Part shown: one piece after another, positions 23,025 through 31,208 of the stretch
Layout of the letters: each line of letters opens with the position of its first letter
Numbering within the stretch: the first letter of the stretch is position 1
NCBI GenBank assembly: GCA_964408435.1
Contig: CAYOZL010000024.1
Coordinates: 1 to 32,033 of the forward strand
Reading direction: 5' to 3'
Length of the DNA: 32,033 nt
Source: CAYOZL01 sp964408435
GTDB taxonomy: Bacteria; Bdellovibrionota_C; UBA2361; SZUA-149; CAYOZL01
The notes under the pieces: model-generated
Told to the model about the DNA's origin: nothing
Seen by the model: only the letters and a program-made list of their open reading frames with translations
The model's database searches: none
Translations under genes and position numbers: made by a program

Positions 23025-23657
23025 TTATTCGCTCTTTTCAGTTTCCTTAGTCTCTGCCTTTTCAGCTTTAGGCTTTTCAGTTTTTTCAGCAGGAGCTTTT
23101 TCAGCATCAGCTTTTTTCTCTACTTTCTTAGCTTCTGCAGGTGCATCTGCTTTCTTTTCAGCAGTTTCATCTTTAGCTACTTCTTTCTTTTCTGTTTTCC
23201 TCTCAGTAGCTTTCTCTTCAGTTCTAGCAACTTTTCTTTTCTTTCTCTTTTTCTCTTTTGCTTGAACTTCAGCTTCTACGAATTGAATAATTGCCATTTG
23301 AGCATTATCGCCGTCTCTTTTACCAGAACGTAAAACTCTTGTGTAACCACCATTTCTTTCAGAATACATTGGAGCTAACTCAGTAAAAAGCTTATGAACC
23401 GCAGTCCATTTTTGAGCATTACCAGTTTTATTTTTATTAATCGGTCTTAAAAAAGCCATTGCCTGTCTTCTTGCATGCAAAGAGTCTTTCTTACCAAGAG
23501 TGATTAATTTATCAGCTACTCTTTTTAATTGTTTTGCTCTAGCTATTGTTGTTTCAATAGTTCCGTGAAGAACTAACGAAGTAGCTAAGTTTCTTAACAT
23601 CCCGTGACGATGTGAAGAATCTCTATTTAATTTACCTAATCCTTTTTTATGTCTCAT
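23025..23657 (-). CDS. rplQ: Large ribosomal subunit protein bL17 with long charged C-terminal extension
   Basis: The first 115-120 residues are a normal L17: RHKKGLGKLNRDSSHRHGML, TTIARAKQLKRVADKLITLG and NGGYTRVLRSGKRDGDNAQM. L17 lies near the polypeptide exit tunnel. The family is usually about 116-130 residues, but this one continues for about 85 residues made almost only of Lys, Glu, Ala, Thr and Asp (for example RKTEKKEVAKDETAEKKA), surely disordered or helical. Such KE-rich tails occur on L17 in several phyla, but the length here is notable. The gene follows rpoA by 2 nt. Its Shine-Dalgarno sequence lies inside the end of rpoA. Confidence 0.97.
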   Translation of the reverse strand: MRHKKGLGKLNRDSSHRHGMLRNLATSLVLHGTIETTIARAKQLKRVADKLITLGKKDSLHARRQAMAFLRPINKNKTGNAQKWTAVHKLFTELAPMYSERNGGYTRVLRSGKRDGDNAQMAIIQFVEAEVQAKEKKRKKRKVARTEEKATERKTEKKEVAKDETAEKKADAPAEAKKVEKKADAEKAPAEKTEKPKAEKAETKETEKSE

Positions 23658-23659
23658 GA

Positions 23660-24718
23660 CTAATCTGGAACTCCTCCTGCAGCCTCGCTAAGTCTATCCA
23701 ACTCTTTTCTATCAGGATAGCCTTCGACTTTCATTCCTAAATGTAAACCCATCTCACCTAGTAGTTCTTTAATCTCGTTTAGAGACTTTCTACCAAAGTT
23801 TTTAGTTCTAAGCATTTCAGCTTCTGAGCGAATAACTAGCTCACCAATATATTTAATATCAGCATTTTCTAAACAGTTAGAAGATCTAACACTCAACTCA
23901 AGCTCATCTAATCTTCTTAGTAAGTGCTCATTTATCTTAGGACCTTCGTTCTCTTCTTCAGCGCTTTCTGTTGCACCTACTGCTTCTAAGCTATCTAGCT
24001 CAGCTTCATCAAAACCAGTAAATACTGTTAACTGATCTCTTAGAATAAAAGCTGCACTCTTAATTGCATCTTCAGGGCTAATACTTCCATCAGTCCAAAC
24101 TTCCAGTGAAAGTTTATCAAAATCTGTTTTTTGACCAACTCTAGCATTAGTTACTGTGTGATTAACTTTTCTAACTGGAGAGTAAATTGCATCTAAAAAG
24201 ATAGTTCCAACAGGAGCAGAGTCTTGTTTGTGGTTCTCAGAAACCGAGTAACCTTTACCTTTAGTAATGTCTAACTCCATATGAAGCTCTCCATCTTCAG
24301 AAACAGTAGCAATGTGCTGATTTGGACTTACAATCACAACACTCGGGTCACCTTGAATATCAGAAGCTTTAACTTCTCCTGGGCCTTTAAAGTCTATTCT
24401 TAAAGTAGCTTGGTCTTTCTCGCCTAAGTCTAGAATAATATCTTTAAGATTGATTATTATTTCAGTAACATCTTCAACGATTCCTGGAATAGTTGAGAAC
24501 TCATGTTTAACACCTTCGATTCTTACAGAAGTAATCGCAGCACCTTGCAAAGAAGATAGCAAAATTCTTCTTAAACCATTTCCGATTGTAGTTCCGTAAC
24601 CTCTTTCAAGAGGGCTAGCTACGAACTTACCGTAACGCTCAGTTTGCAACTGCTCTACATCAAATTCTATTCTTTTTGGCTTAACGAAATCTTTAATTAT
24701 ATTTCTTGTTAATTGCAT
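23660..24718 (-). CDS. rpoA: DNA-directed RNA polymerase alpha subunit
   Basis: Two domains are visible. The N-terminal assembly domain (about residues 1-235) includes PLERGYGTTIGNGLRRILLS, GVKHEFSTIPGIVEDV and TNARVGQKTDFDKL. After an acidic linker (TESAEEENEGPKI) comes the C-terminal domain (about 262-340) with LDELELSVRSSNCL and MLRTKNFGRKSLNEIKELL, which contacts UP elements and activators. The length of 352 is slightly more than usual because of the tail YPDRKELDRLSEAAGG. The start has a good AGAGGAAG ribosome site. Its place directly after rpsK without rpsD fits a cyanobacterial-type order. Confidence 0.98.
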   Translation of the reverse strand: MQLTRNIIKDFVKPKRIEFDVEQLQTERYGKFVASPLERGYGTTIGNGLRRILLSSLQGAAITSVRIEGVKHEFSTIPGIVEDVTEIIINLKDIILDLGEKDQATLRIDFKGPGEVKASDIQGDPSVVIVSPNQHIATVSEDGELHMELDITKGKGYSVSENHKQDSAPVGTIFLDAIYSPVRKVNHTVTNARVGQKTDFDKLSLEVWTDGSISPEDAIKSAAFILRDQLTVFTGFDEAELDSLEAVGATESAEEENEGPKINEHLLRRLDELELSVRSSNCLENADIKYIGELVIRSEAEMLRTKNFGRKSLNEIKELLGEMGLHLGMKVEGYPDRKELDRLSEAAGGVPD

Positions 24719-24777
24719 ATCTTCCTCTTAAATATTCTTTTATCTTTTTTTTTAAACTAAATTCTTTTAAACCAACC

Positions 24778-25164
24778 TTAAACTCTACGCTTTTTCTTCG
24801 GTCTACATCCATTATGTGGAATTGGAGTAGTATCAACGATAGAAGAAACATTTATTCCCGCAGCTTGAATTGCTCTAAGCGCAGACTCTCTTCCAGAACC
24901 TGGTCCTTTAAGACAAACTTTTGCAGATCTCATTCCGTGACTAACTGCTATCTCAGCTGCTTTTTGAGCAGTTACTTGAGATGCGAAAGGAGTAGATTTC
25001 CTAGAGCCTTTAAAGCCATGACAACCAGAGCTTGACCAAGAAACTACATCACCAGCTAAGTCTGTAATAGTAACAATAGTGTTATTAAAACTCGCTTGAA
25101 TGTAACATATCCCTGACGGGATATTTTTAGTTTTTTTCTTTTTTGAAGATTCAGATTTTGCCAT
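24778..25164 (-). CDS. rpsK: Small ribosomal subunit protein uS11
   Basis: The 128-residue protein has the S11 core: ICYIQASFNNTIVTITDLAG, SWSSSGCHGFKGSRKSTPFA, GPGSGRESALRAIQAAGI and the end DTTPIPHNGCRPKKKRRV. S11 lies on the 30S platform next to the mRNA exit. The N-terminus is a short Lys/Ser-rich extension. It sits between rpsM and rpoA, with 59 nt to rpoA and 44 nt to rpsM; no Shine-Dalgarno sequence is clear. Confidence 0.98.
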   Translation of the reverse strand: MAKSESSKKKKTKNIPSGICYIQASFNNTIVTITDLAGDVVSWSSSGCHGFKGSRKSTPFASQVTAQKAAEIAVSHGMRSAKVCLKGPGSGRESALRAIQAAGINVSSIVDTTPIPHNGCRPKKKRRV

Positions 25165-25208
25165 AATTTTTTAACTTTTTTTTAGCTTAGTTTTTCTTAT
25201 TAAATTAA

Positions 25209-25592
25209 TTATTTCTTAGTTGCCTTTTTCTTACCAGCAACCTGTCTACCTTTTGGTCCCTTTCTAGTTCTAGCATTCGTGCTAGTTCTTTGACCTCTTA
25301 CTGGAAGTCCTCTTCTATGCCTAAGACCTCTGTAAGATCCTAAGTCCATCAAACGTTTAATGTTTGAATTTACTTGCCTTCTTAGATCACCTTCAACAGC
25401 ATAATTTGCTTCGATGTGTTTACGAATTTGACCGACTTGATCCTCGGTTAATTTTTCAGTTCTAGTGCCGGGTTCAATATTCATTTGCTTAAGAACTTCT
25501 TTAGACCTAGCTGGTCCTATCCCTGCAATATATGTGAGGGCAATTTCAACCCTTTTATTTCTTGGTAAATCTACCCCTGCAATACGAGCCAT
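25209..25592 (-). CDS. rpsM: Small ribosomal subunit protein uS13
   Basis: The 127-residue S13 starts MARIAGVDLPRNKRVEIALT and has YIAGIGPARSKEVL, then the helix-two-turn-helix region, DLRRQVNSNIKRLMDLGSYR and the basic tail GLRHRRGLPVRGQRTSTNA. S13 sits in the 30S head and contacts the P-site tRNA and the 50S subunit. A 176-nt gap separates it from rpmJ upstream, much wider than elsewhere in the cluster. A tandem AGGATTAATTA repeat carries its ribosome site. Confidence 0.98.
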   Translation of the reverse strand: MARIAGVDLPRNKRVEIALTYIAGIGPARSKEVLKQMNIEPGTRTEKLTEDQVGQIRKHIEANYAVEGDLRRQVNSNIKRLMDLGSYRGLRHRRGLPVRGQRTSTNARTRKGPKGRQVAGKKKATKK

Positions 25593-25594
25593 CT

Positions 25595-25617
25595 TAATTA
25601 ATCCTGTAATTAATCCT
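25595..25617 (-). promoter_or_regulatory. Tandem 11-nt repeat carrying two AGGA ribosome-site cores before rpsM
   Basis: On the minus strand AGGATTAATTA occurs twice with one nucleotide between, the second ending 2 nt before the rpsM ATG. Each unit contains an AGGA core; the nearer one has a proper 9-nt spacing. The doubled site decides the start and could act as a standby site or a regulator target. Confidence 0.4.
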
Positions 25618-25768
25618 AAAAATTAGAAGCACAGTAATAGCCTCAAAAGGGTAATAAAATCAAATATATTAGCAAAAAAAGTTATTTTTTTTTCTAAGCA
25701 AGAAAGCCTGAAAAACAATCAATTATTCACTACTAAATTAATAGCCTTTTTATGGCTCTAAATTCTTT

Positions 25769-25885
25769 CTAGCCTTGTCTTTGTTTATGCTTAGGGTTGC
25801 GACTACAAAGCACATAAATCTTACCTTTACGCCTAACCACACGGCAATAATCACACATTTTTTTAACTGAAGATCTCACCTTCAT
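25769..25885 (-). CDS. rpmJ: Large ribosomal subunit protein bL36 (zinc-binding form)
   Basis: A 38-residue gene reading MKVRSSVKKMCDYC, then RVVRRKGKIYVLC and NPKHKQRQG. Cys11, Cys14, Cys27 and His33 form the zinc site of the standard C+ form of L36. The start has a strong AAGGAG 8 nt upstream. It follows map by 11 nt; the infA gene that often lies at this position is absent. Confidence 0.97.
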   Translation of the reverse strand: MKVRSSVKKMCDYCRVVRRKGKIYVLCSRNPKHKQRQG

Positions 25886-25896
25886 AACTTTTCTCC

Positions 25897-26667
25897 TTAA
25901 GGTCTACTTAAAACTCTTGGGCCATTAGCTGTAATAGCCACTGTATGCTCAAAGTGGGCGGCAAGGCTACCATCTACAGTAGATGCTGTCCAACCGTCCT
26001 GCTCAATTTTAGCATTATATTTACCAGCTGTTATCATTGGCTCTATCGCTAAAACCATCCCAGCCTTTAATACCCTACCTTGAGCTGCTTTACCATAGTT
26101 AGGAATTTGAGGCGGTTCATGCATTTTCCTACCTATTCCATGTCCTACAAACTCTCTTACAACTCCGAAGCCTTCTTTCTCTACTCTAGTTTGAACAGCA
26201 TTTGAAATATCACCTATCCTGTTCTTAACTCTGCATTGTTTAATCGCTAGCTCTAAAGATTCCTCAGTAACATCGAGTAGTTTTTTTGCTTCCTCGCTAA
26301 TTTCTCCTACTGGATAAGTCCTAGCAGCATCCCCGTAAAAATCTTCAAAACAACATCCAAAGTCCACACTAAGAATATCACCTGATTCTAACTTCCTGTT
26401 ATTAGGAACTCCGTGAACAATTTCATGATTAACAGATGCACAGATTACGCCAGGAAATGGCCCCACATTTGGATTAGGTGAAGGATAATTTAAAAAAGCA
26501 GGACTTGCCCCAAGAGACTCGCATTTTTCTTTAGCGATTCTATCTAGGTCTATAGTTGTAACTCCAGGTAAAATATTTTCATTAAGCTCTTTATGAACCT
26601 CGAAGACAATCATGTTTGCTTTACGCATGATTTCTATTTCTTCGTTAGATTTTAAGGTAATAGACAA
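25897..26667 (-). CDS. map: Methionine aminopeptidase, type I
   Basis: This enzyme removes the initiator methionine from new proteins. The five metal ligands are visible in order: the Asp of LSVDFGC, the Asp of YGDAART, the His of GHGIGRKMHEPP, the Glu of AIEPM, and the Glu of HFEHTVAI. The substrate His is in HEIVHGVP. At 256 residues it is a bare type I catalytic domain without the N-terminal zinc finger. It lies between adk (5-nt gap) and rpmJ, a common order in many phyla. Confidence 0.97.
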   Translation of the reverse strand: MSITLKSNEEIEIMRKANMIVFEVHKELNENILPGVTTIDLDRIAKEKCESLGASPAFLNYPSPNPNVGPFPGVICASVNHEIVHGVPNNRKLESGDILSVDFGCCFEDFYGDAARTYPVGEISEEAKKLLDVTEESLELAIKQCRVKNRIGDISNAVQTRVEKEGFGVVREFVGHGIGRKMHEPPQIPNYGKAAQGRVLKAGMVLAIEPMITAGKYNAKIEQDGWTASTVDGSLAAHFEHTVAITANGPRVLSRP

Positions 26668-26672
26668 AATTC

Positions 26673-27248
26673 TTACTGACTAAGGTTTTTACTTAGTTCT
26701 TGCTCTAATTTCTTTGAAACTTCTTCAACACTAGGCTTAGCATCAATAATAATAAGTTTTGAAAGTTCCTTATAATACTTAACTAAAGGCTCTGTTTGAT
26801 TTTTATATACTTTGATTCTTTCAAAACGAGTATCAACAGAATCATCAGCTCTGCCTTCTTTCGCCGCTCTTTCAGACATTCTATTTAAAACTTCTTGTTC
26901 AGGAATTTCAAAATATACTGCTGCGTTTACTCCCTTTTCGCCTAAAATTTGGTCTAGAGCACTTGCTTGAGCAATAGTTCTTGGAAAGCCATCTAGAATA
27001 TAACCATTTTCACAGTCTTTATTATCAACCCTGTCTTGAATTAGAGCTATCATCATCTGATCTCCTACTAACTGGCCAGACTCTATTGTTTCTTTAACTT
27101 TTCTTCCTAGCTCTGTTCCAGAGTGAACAGCAGATCTTAACATGTCACCCGTACTAATATGAGCAATGTCGTTTTTCTCTGAATATAGTTTTGCTTGAGT
27201 TCCTTTTCCAGCTCCTGGTAGGCCTAAAAAAACTATAATCTGCTTCAT
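26673..27248 (-). CDS. adk: Adenylate kinase, short-LID form
   Basis: It balances ATP, ADP and AMP. The P-loop GLPGAGKGTQ is at residues 9-18, followed by HISTGDMLR, the AMP-binding DGFPRT, and RADDSVDTRFERIKVY. The LID domain is reduced to a few residues (SERAAKEGRADD) and has no zinc cysteines, giving 191 residues instead of about 215. This short type is common in cyanobacteria and several other phyla. Its start is 1 nt after the secY stop. Confidence 0.97.
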   Translation of the reverse strand: MKQIIVFLGLPGAGKGTQAKLYSEKNDIAHISTGDMLRSAVHSGTELGRKVKETIESGQLVGDQMMIALIQDRVDNKDCENGYILDGFPRTIAQASALDQILGEKGVNAAVYFEIPEQEVLNRMSERAAKEGRADDSVDTRFERIKVYKNQTEPLVKYYKELSKLIIIDAKPSVEEVSKKLEQELSKNLSQ

Positions 27249-27249
27249 G

Positions 27250-28581
27250 TTATCGCCTAATTAAAGATACTTTCTGTCCTTTCCCCTTGGACATACCTTT
27301 TTTCATGAATTGATCATAATTTCTTGTCACTACATAAGACTGAACTTGATTCAGTGTATCCATAGTAACACCAACTACAATTAAAATTGCAGTTCCACCA
27401 AAGAAGTAAGAAAAACCTCCAACTCCAGCACTGGTGTAGAAGTATTGAGGTATTAAACAAATCAATACTAAATAAATAGAGCCCCAAAATGTAAGTCTAG
27501 ATAAAGTTTTCTCAAGAAAAACTGCAGTGTCCTTACCTGGTCTTACTGAAGGTATGAAACCTCCATTCTTTTTTAAATTCTCAGCAATTTGGTTCGGCTC
27601 AAAAATAAGAGCAGTATAGAAATAAGTAAAAAATACAATTAAAATTCCAAAAACTAGATTAAAAACCCAAGAATCTGGAGTAAGAAGTGCTACAAAATCA
27701 TTTAGCCACTCTACCTGACCTAGCTGAGCAATCGTTGCTGGAAAAAACATAAAAGCTGATGCAAAAATTGGCGGCATTACACTAGCTGAGTTTAACTTTA
27801 GAGGCATAAACTGAGTAGAGGCTTGAGACATTGCTTTTCCTCCCCCCATTGCACGCTTTGGATATTGCACTGGAATTCTTCTTTGGCATCTTTCAACATA
27901 AACAATAAAAGCTACAGTTGCTATACCGAATACTAAAACTCCTAAAAGCTTAAGAGGCTCAATCTCCCCTGTATTCATTAGGTCAAAAGTTTGCAGTAAA
28001 GTTGAAGGCATTCTAGCAATAATACCAGCTGTAATAATTAAACTAGTTCCATTCCCAATACCTTTTTCAGTAATCTGCTCACCAATCCACATAATAAATG
28101 CAGTTCCAGCAGCTAAAGTAATTGCTGCTTTGAATCTAAAAAACCAACCAGGACTAGCCACTACCCCTTGGCTCTCTAAACCATAACTAATAACAAAGCC
28201 CTGAAACAATGCTAGTACGATAGTAAACCAACGGGTGTACTTAGTTATAATTCTTCTTCCGTGTTGACCTTCTTTTTGTAATTCTTCAAGAGGCTTATAG
28301 GTATTAGCTAAAAGCTGCATAATAATAGAAACACTAATGTATGGCATGATGCCTAGTGCAAAAATTGAAAAATTCTCTAGCGCACCACCAGAGAACATAT
28401 TAACCATTCCGAAAACTGTTCCTTGAGCTTGCTCGAATAAGCTCTTAAATTTTGCAGAATCAATACCCGGAGTAGGAATAAAAATTCCAATCCGATAAAT
28501 GATTAACATTATAAGTGTATAGGCTGTTCTTTTTTGGAGCTCAGGAATTCTGCTCGCGTCATTAAGACCATTAATGGACAT
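27250..28581 (-). CDS. secY: Protein translocase channel subunit SecY
   Basis: The 443-residue protein shows the ten membrane spans expected of SecY. Landmarks are RIGIFIPTPGID in the first span, the plug region VFGMVNMFSGGALENFSIFA, IMPYISVSIIMQLL, ITEKGIGNGTSLIITAGI, and the cytosolic loop RRIPVQYPKRAMGGG that binds SecA and ribosomes. Later come PLKLNSASVMPPIFA and the terminal VGVTMDTLNQVQSYVV. A ribosome site AAGGA precedes the ATG. It lies directly after rplO, the usual place in the spc operon. Confidence 0.98.
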   Translation of the reverse strand: MSINGLNDASRIPELQKRTAYTLIMLIIYRIGIFIPTPGIDSAKFKSLFEQAQGTVFGMVNMFSGGALENFSIFALGIMPYISVSIIMQLLANTYKPLEELQKEGQHGRRIITKYTRWFTIVLALFQGFVISYGLESQGVVASPGWFFRFKAAITLAAGTAFIMWIGEQITEKGIGNGTSLIITAGIIARMPSTLLQTFDLMNTGEIEPLKLLGVLVFGIATVAFIVYVERCQRRIPVQYPKRAMGGGKAMSQASTQFMPLKLNSASVMPPIFASAFMFFPATIAQLGQVEWLNDFVALLTPDSWVFNLVFGILIVFFTYFYTALIFEPNQIAENLKKNGGFIPSVRPGKDTAVFLEKTLSRLTFWGSIYLVLICLIPQYFYTSAGVGGFSYFFGGTAILIVVGVTMDTLNQVQSYVVTRNYDQFMKKGMSKGKGQKVSLIRR

Positions 28582-28590
28582 ATAAATTCC

Positions 28591-29058
28591 TTATTGTTTT
28601 ATAATATTAAGTTCACCGCCTGCTTTCTCAATTGCAGCCTTTGCCGCTTCTGAGGCTGCATGAGCCTGAATCTTAACTTTTTTAGATAACTCACCAACTG
28701 CTAAAACTTTAATTCTTGGAGACCTAGACTTAATAAAGCCAGCTTCTTTAATGTTCTCAATTGTTACTTCATCACCAGTAGCAATATTAGAAAGCTGATC
28801 TAAATTAATAATACTATAAGTATTTTTACCTAAAGTTCTTTTTCTAGAAGTAAAACCTCTTTTAGGAAGTCTTCTATAAAGTGGCATCTGACCACCTTCA
28901 AAGCCAGCCATTAAGCTAAAGCCGGAACGGCCTCTTTGACCCTTTCCACCCTTTCCACAAGTTTTACCTTTTCCTGAACCATCACCAAATCCAACTCTCT
29001 TTTTTCTACGAGTTGAACCTTTTTGAGGTGCTAAATTTGAAAGATTTATTGTATCCAC
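28591..29058 (-). CDS. rplO: Large ribosomal subunit protein uL15
   Basis: The 155-residue L15 shows its Gly/Lys-rich N-terminal arm (RRKKRVGFGDGSGKGKTCGK, GGKGQRGRSGFSLMAGFEGG), QMPLYRRLPKRGF and the globular part with VTIENIKEAGFIK and KIQAHAASEAAKAAIEKAGG. The start codon is GTG at 29058 with AAGGA about 10 nt upstream; no ATG is available that would keep the N-terminal NLSNLAPQKGSTRRKK segment. L15 helps assemble the 50S subunit. It follows rpmD in the standard order. Confidence 0.98.
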   Translation of the reverse strand: MDTINLSNLAPQKGSTRRKKRVGFGDGSGKGKTCGKGGKGQRGRSGFSLMAGFEGGQMPLYRRLPKRGFTSRKRTLGKNTYSIINLDQLSNIATGDEVTIENIKEAGFIKSRSPRIKVLAVGELSKKVKIQAHAASEAAKAAIEKAGGELNIIKQ

Positions 29059-29098
29059 TTTTTTTATTCCTTCTTTAAACTGCTAACTACAAACTAAA

Positions 29099-29278
29099 TT
29101 ACTGCTTATAAATTTCAATTAAATGAGAAACCTTTCTCATCATCCCTCTAATATCAGGGCTATCTTTATGCTCAGCAACTCTTCCGATTTTACCAAGTTT
29201 TAAAGATTTTAAAGTACTAATTTGTCCTTTAGTTTGACCAATCTGACTTCTTGTTTGAATTAATTTTATATTCGCCAT
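29099..29278 (-). CDS. rpmD: Large ribosomal subunit protein uL30
   Basis: A 59-residue gene beginning MANIKLIQTRSQIGQTKGQ, continuing with TLKSLKLGKIGRV and DSPDIRGMMRKVSHLI. This is the full L30 pattern. An AGGAAA ribosome site lies just before the ATG. Oxygenic cyanobacteria lack L30, so its presence helps to place this genome outside them even though other features of the cluster look cyanobacterial. Confidence 0.97.
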   Translation of the reverse strand: MANIKLIQTRSQIGQTKGQISTLKSLKLGKIGRVAEHKDSPDIRGMMRKVSHLIEIYKQ

Positions 29279-29302
29279 AACTTTTTCCTAAAATACTGCG
29301 AC

Positions 29303-29839
29303 TTAATAAGTCTGATATTCAATATTCTCAATAGTTTTATTTCTTCTACCAGCTACATCTTCTGGAGTCTCTAATTGTAATAAGCCATCAATTAGTGCAC
29401 CTAGAACATTGTGAGGATTTCTTGAACCATAAGACTTAGTAAGAATATCACTTACTCCTACTAGTTCTAAAATACTTCTAGCTGAGTGCCCTGCAATTAC
29501 ACCTGTTCCTGGAGTTGCTGGCTTAAGAACAACTTTTGCAGAACCAGATCTACCAATAACTTCAAAAGGAATTGTGCTACCAAGCATAGGAACATTAATC
29601 ATGTTCTTACTCGCAGCTTCCTTACCTTTTCTAATTGCATCAGGAACTTCATTTGCTTTACCAAGACCGTAGCCAACTTGACCTTTACCGTCTCCAACAG
29701 CAACTAAAGCTGAGAAACTAAAACGTCTACCACCTTTTACAACTTTTGCTACTCTAGCAATGTGTACTACTTTGTCGTTAAAATCTTCTGAGCTAATTGA
29801 ACCTGCTCTTCTATGTACTGGTATTTTTGCTTTAGCCAT
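29303..29839 (-). CDS. rpsE: Small ribosomal subunit protein uS5
   Basis: The 178-residue S5 has the N-terminal double-stranded RNA-binding domain (VVHIARVAKVVKGGRRFSFS, GDGKGQVGYGLGKANEVPDA) and the C-terminal domain with PATPGTGVIAGHSARSILEL and DILTKSYGSRNPHNVLGAL. The loop around VVKGGRRF is the usual spectinomycin-contact region, with standard residues. S5 lies at the mRNA entrance of the 30S subunit. Its start is 2 nt after the rplR stop. Confidence 0.98.
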   Translation of the reverse strand: MAKAKIPVHRRAGSISSEDFNDKVVHIARVAKVVKGGRRFSFSALVAVGDGKGQVGYGLGKANEVPDAIRKGKEAASKNMINVPMLGSTIPFEVIGRSGSAKVVLKPATPGTGVIAGHSARSILELVGVSDILTKSYGSRNPHNVLGALIDGLLQLETPEDVAGRRNKTIENIEYQTY

Positions 29840-29841
29840 AA

Positions 29842-30192
29842 CTAAACTTTCAAGCCTCCCTCTCTAGCGCCTTCACATACAGCAGCTATTCTTCCATGAT
29901 AAAGGAATCCATTACGATCAAACACAACAGATTCTATATTTTTTTCTTTTGCTAACTTTGCAATTTGCTCACCTAAAATCTTAGCAGAATCTTTACCGCT
30001 TGAAGATGCGCTTCCTGTATCAATACTTTTAGTATTACAGTTTGCTAGCACTTCGCCTTTCTCATCGTTAACGATTTGAGCATAAGTGTATCTAGAACTT
30101 CTAAACACACAAAGTCTAGGCTTTGTTTCAGTGCCAAAAATCTTTTTTCTAACTCTGATCTTTCTTTTTAATCTTTTTGCTTTCTTATCCAT
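29842..30192 (-). CDS. rplR: Large ribosomal subunit protein uL18
   Basis: L18 binds 5S rRNA in the central protuberance. The 116-residue protein has a basic arm (KKAKRLKRKIRVRKKIFGT), then PRLCVFRSSRYTYAQIVND, LGEQIAKLAKEKNIESVVFD and the end FLYHGRIAAVCEGAREGGLK. It follows rplF after 15 nt and precedes rpsE by 2 nt. Confidence 0.98.
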   Translation of the reverse strand: MDKKAKRLKRKIRVRKKIFGTETKPRLCVFRSSRYTYAQIVNDEKGEVLANCNTKSIDTGSASSSGKDSAKILGEQIAKLAKEKNIESVVFDRNGFLYHGRIAAVCEGAREGGLKV

Positions 30193-30207
30193 CTTACCTA
30201 TACGCCC

Positions 30208-30759
30208 CTATGCAGTCTTACCTGCTTTACCAGCTTTTCTTCTTACATACTCATTTCTATATCTCACACCCTTACCTTTATAAGGCTCTGGTGGTCTAAG
30301 ACTTCTAATCTGAGCGGCTACTTGACCAACTAACTGTTTGTTAGCACTTTCTAATTTAATAAAAGTATCTTTACCTTCTTTTACCATTGAAGCTTTAACT
30401 CCATCTGGCACCATGAAATCAATTGGGTGAGAATATCCTAAATTTAGAACAATCTTATTTCCAGAGATATCAGCTTTATAACCAACACCAATTAGATTTA
30501 ATTCTTTTACAAATCCAACAGATACTCCTTCAACCATGTTATTTACCAAAGCTCTTTCCATTCCGTGAAAAGCTTTAGCTGGTTTAGAATCATCTTTTCT
30601 CTCTAAGATAAGATTACCTGCATCTTCCTTAATTTGAATTTCTTCTCTAAGTTCTCTTTCTAACTTACCTTTAGGTCCTTCAACTTTTAGTAGCTGACCT
30701 GAGATAATAGCTTTAACACCTTGTGGGATAGCTACCGGTAATTTTCCAATTCTAGACAT
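30208..30759 (-). CDS. rplF: Large ribosomal subunit protein uL6
   Basis: The 183-residue L6 starts MSRIGKLPVAIPQGVKA and shows VEGPKGKLERE, FHGMERALVNNMVEGVSVGF, LNLIGVGYKADISGNKIVLN, GYSHPIDF and the terminal RSLRPPEPYKGKGVRYRNEY. L6 sits near the factor-binding stalk of the 50S subunit. The tail GKAGKTA is slightly longer than in some relatives. Normal position between rpsH and rplR. Confidence 0.98.
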   Translation of the reverse strand: MSRIGKLPVAIPQGVKAIISGQLLKVEGPKGKLERELREEIQIKEDAGNLILERKDDSKPAKAFHGMERALVNNMVEGVSVGFVKELNLIGVGYKADISGNKIVLNLGYSHPIDFMVPDGVKASMVKEGKDTFIKLESANKQLVGQVAAQIRSLRPPEPYKGKGVRYRNEYVRRKAGKAGKTA

Positions 30760-30786
30760 AATTAAATTCCTATTAAACTCTTCTTT

Positions 30787-31185
30787 TTAGAAGACCTTAC
30801 AAATAAGTTCTCCACCTAAACCCTGCTCTCTAGCCTGAGTATCACTAAGCATTCCTTTTGAAGTAGAAACTACAAATATTCCTAAACCACCTTTGTTTTT
30901 TGGAATATCAGTTTTACCAACATAAGTTCTTCTGCCTGGTCTACTTACTCTTTGAATTTCTTTAATCGCAGGTCCGCCTCTTTTGTCGTATCTTAACTGA
31001 ATTTTAAATGACTTTTTATTATTGCCATCATCAATTTCTTCAAAGCCAGCGATGTAACCTTCATTTTCAAAGATTTTTAAAACAGACTTTTTTGCATTAG
31101 AAGCAGAAACAAAAGTAGACAAATGGTTTGAGCCATGAGCGTTTCTGATTCTTGTAAGCATGTCTCCAATTTGGTCAGTTAACAT
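30787..31185 (-). CDS. rpsH: Small ribosomal subunit protein uS8
   Basis: S8 binds helix 21 of 16S rRNA and nucleates the 30S central domain; in some bacteria it also represses the spc operon by binding its mRNA. The 132-residue protein begins MLTDQIGDMLTRIRNAHGSN and has KKSVLKIFENEGYIAGFEEI, RVSRPGRRTYVGK and GGLGIFVVSTSKGMLSDTQA. It follows rplE directly, without rpsN in between, as in cyanobacteria. Confidence 0.98.
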   Translation of the reverse strand: MLTDQIGDMLTRIRNAHGSNHLSTFVSASNAKKSVLKIFENEGYIAGFEEIDDGNNKKSFKIQLRYDKRGGPAIKEIQRVSRPGRRTYVGKTDIPKNKGGLGIFVVSTSKGMLSDTQAREQGLGGELICKVF

Positions 31186-31208
31186 AATTTTTACCTATTT
31201 ACGCAGCA

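Noticed and set aside
22929..23333. Plus-strand frame very rich in Phe, Ser and Leu opposite fabI and the L17 tail
   Set aside because: It is the complement of the Lys/Glu codon repeats of the L17 tail and has no coding signature of its own.
24706..25035. Plus-strand frame opposite rpsK
   Set aside because: It is antisense to a conserved ribosomal protein gene and shows no family pattern.
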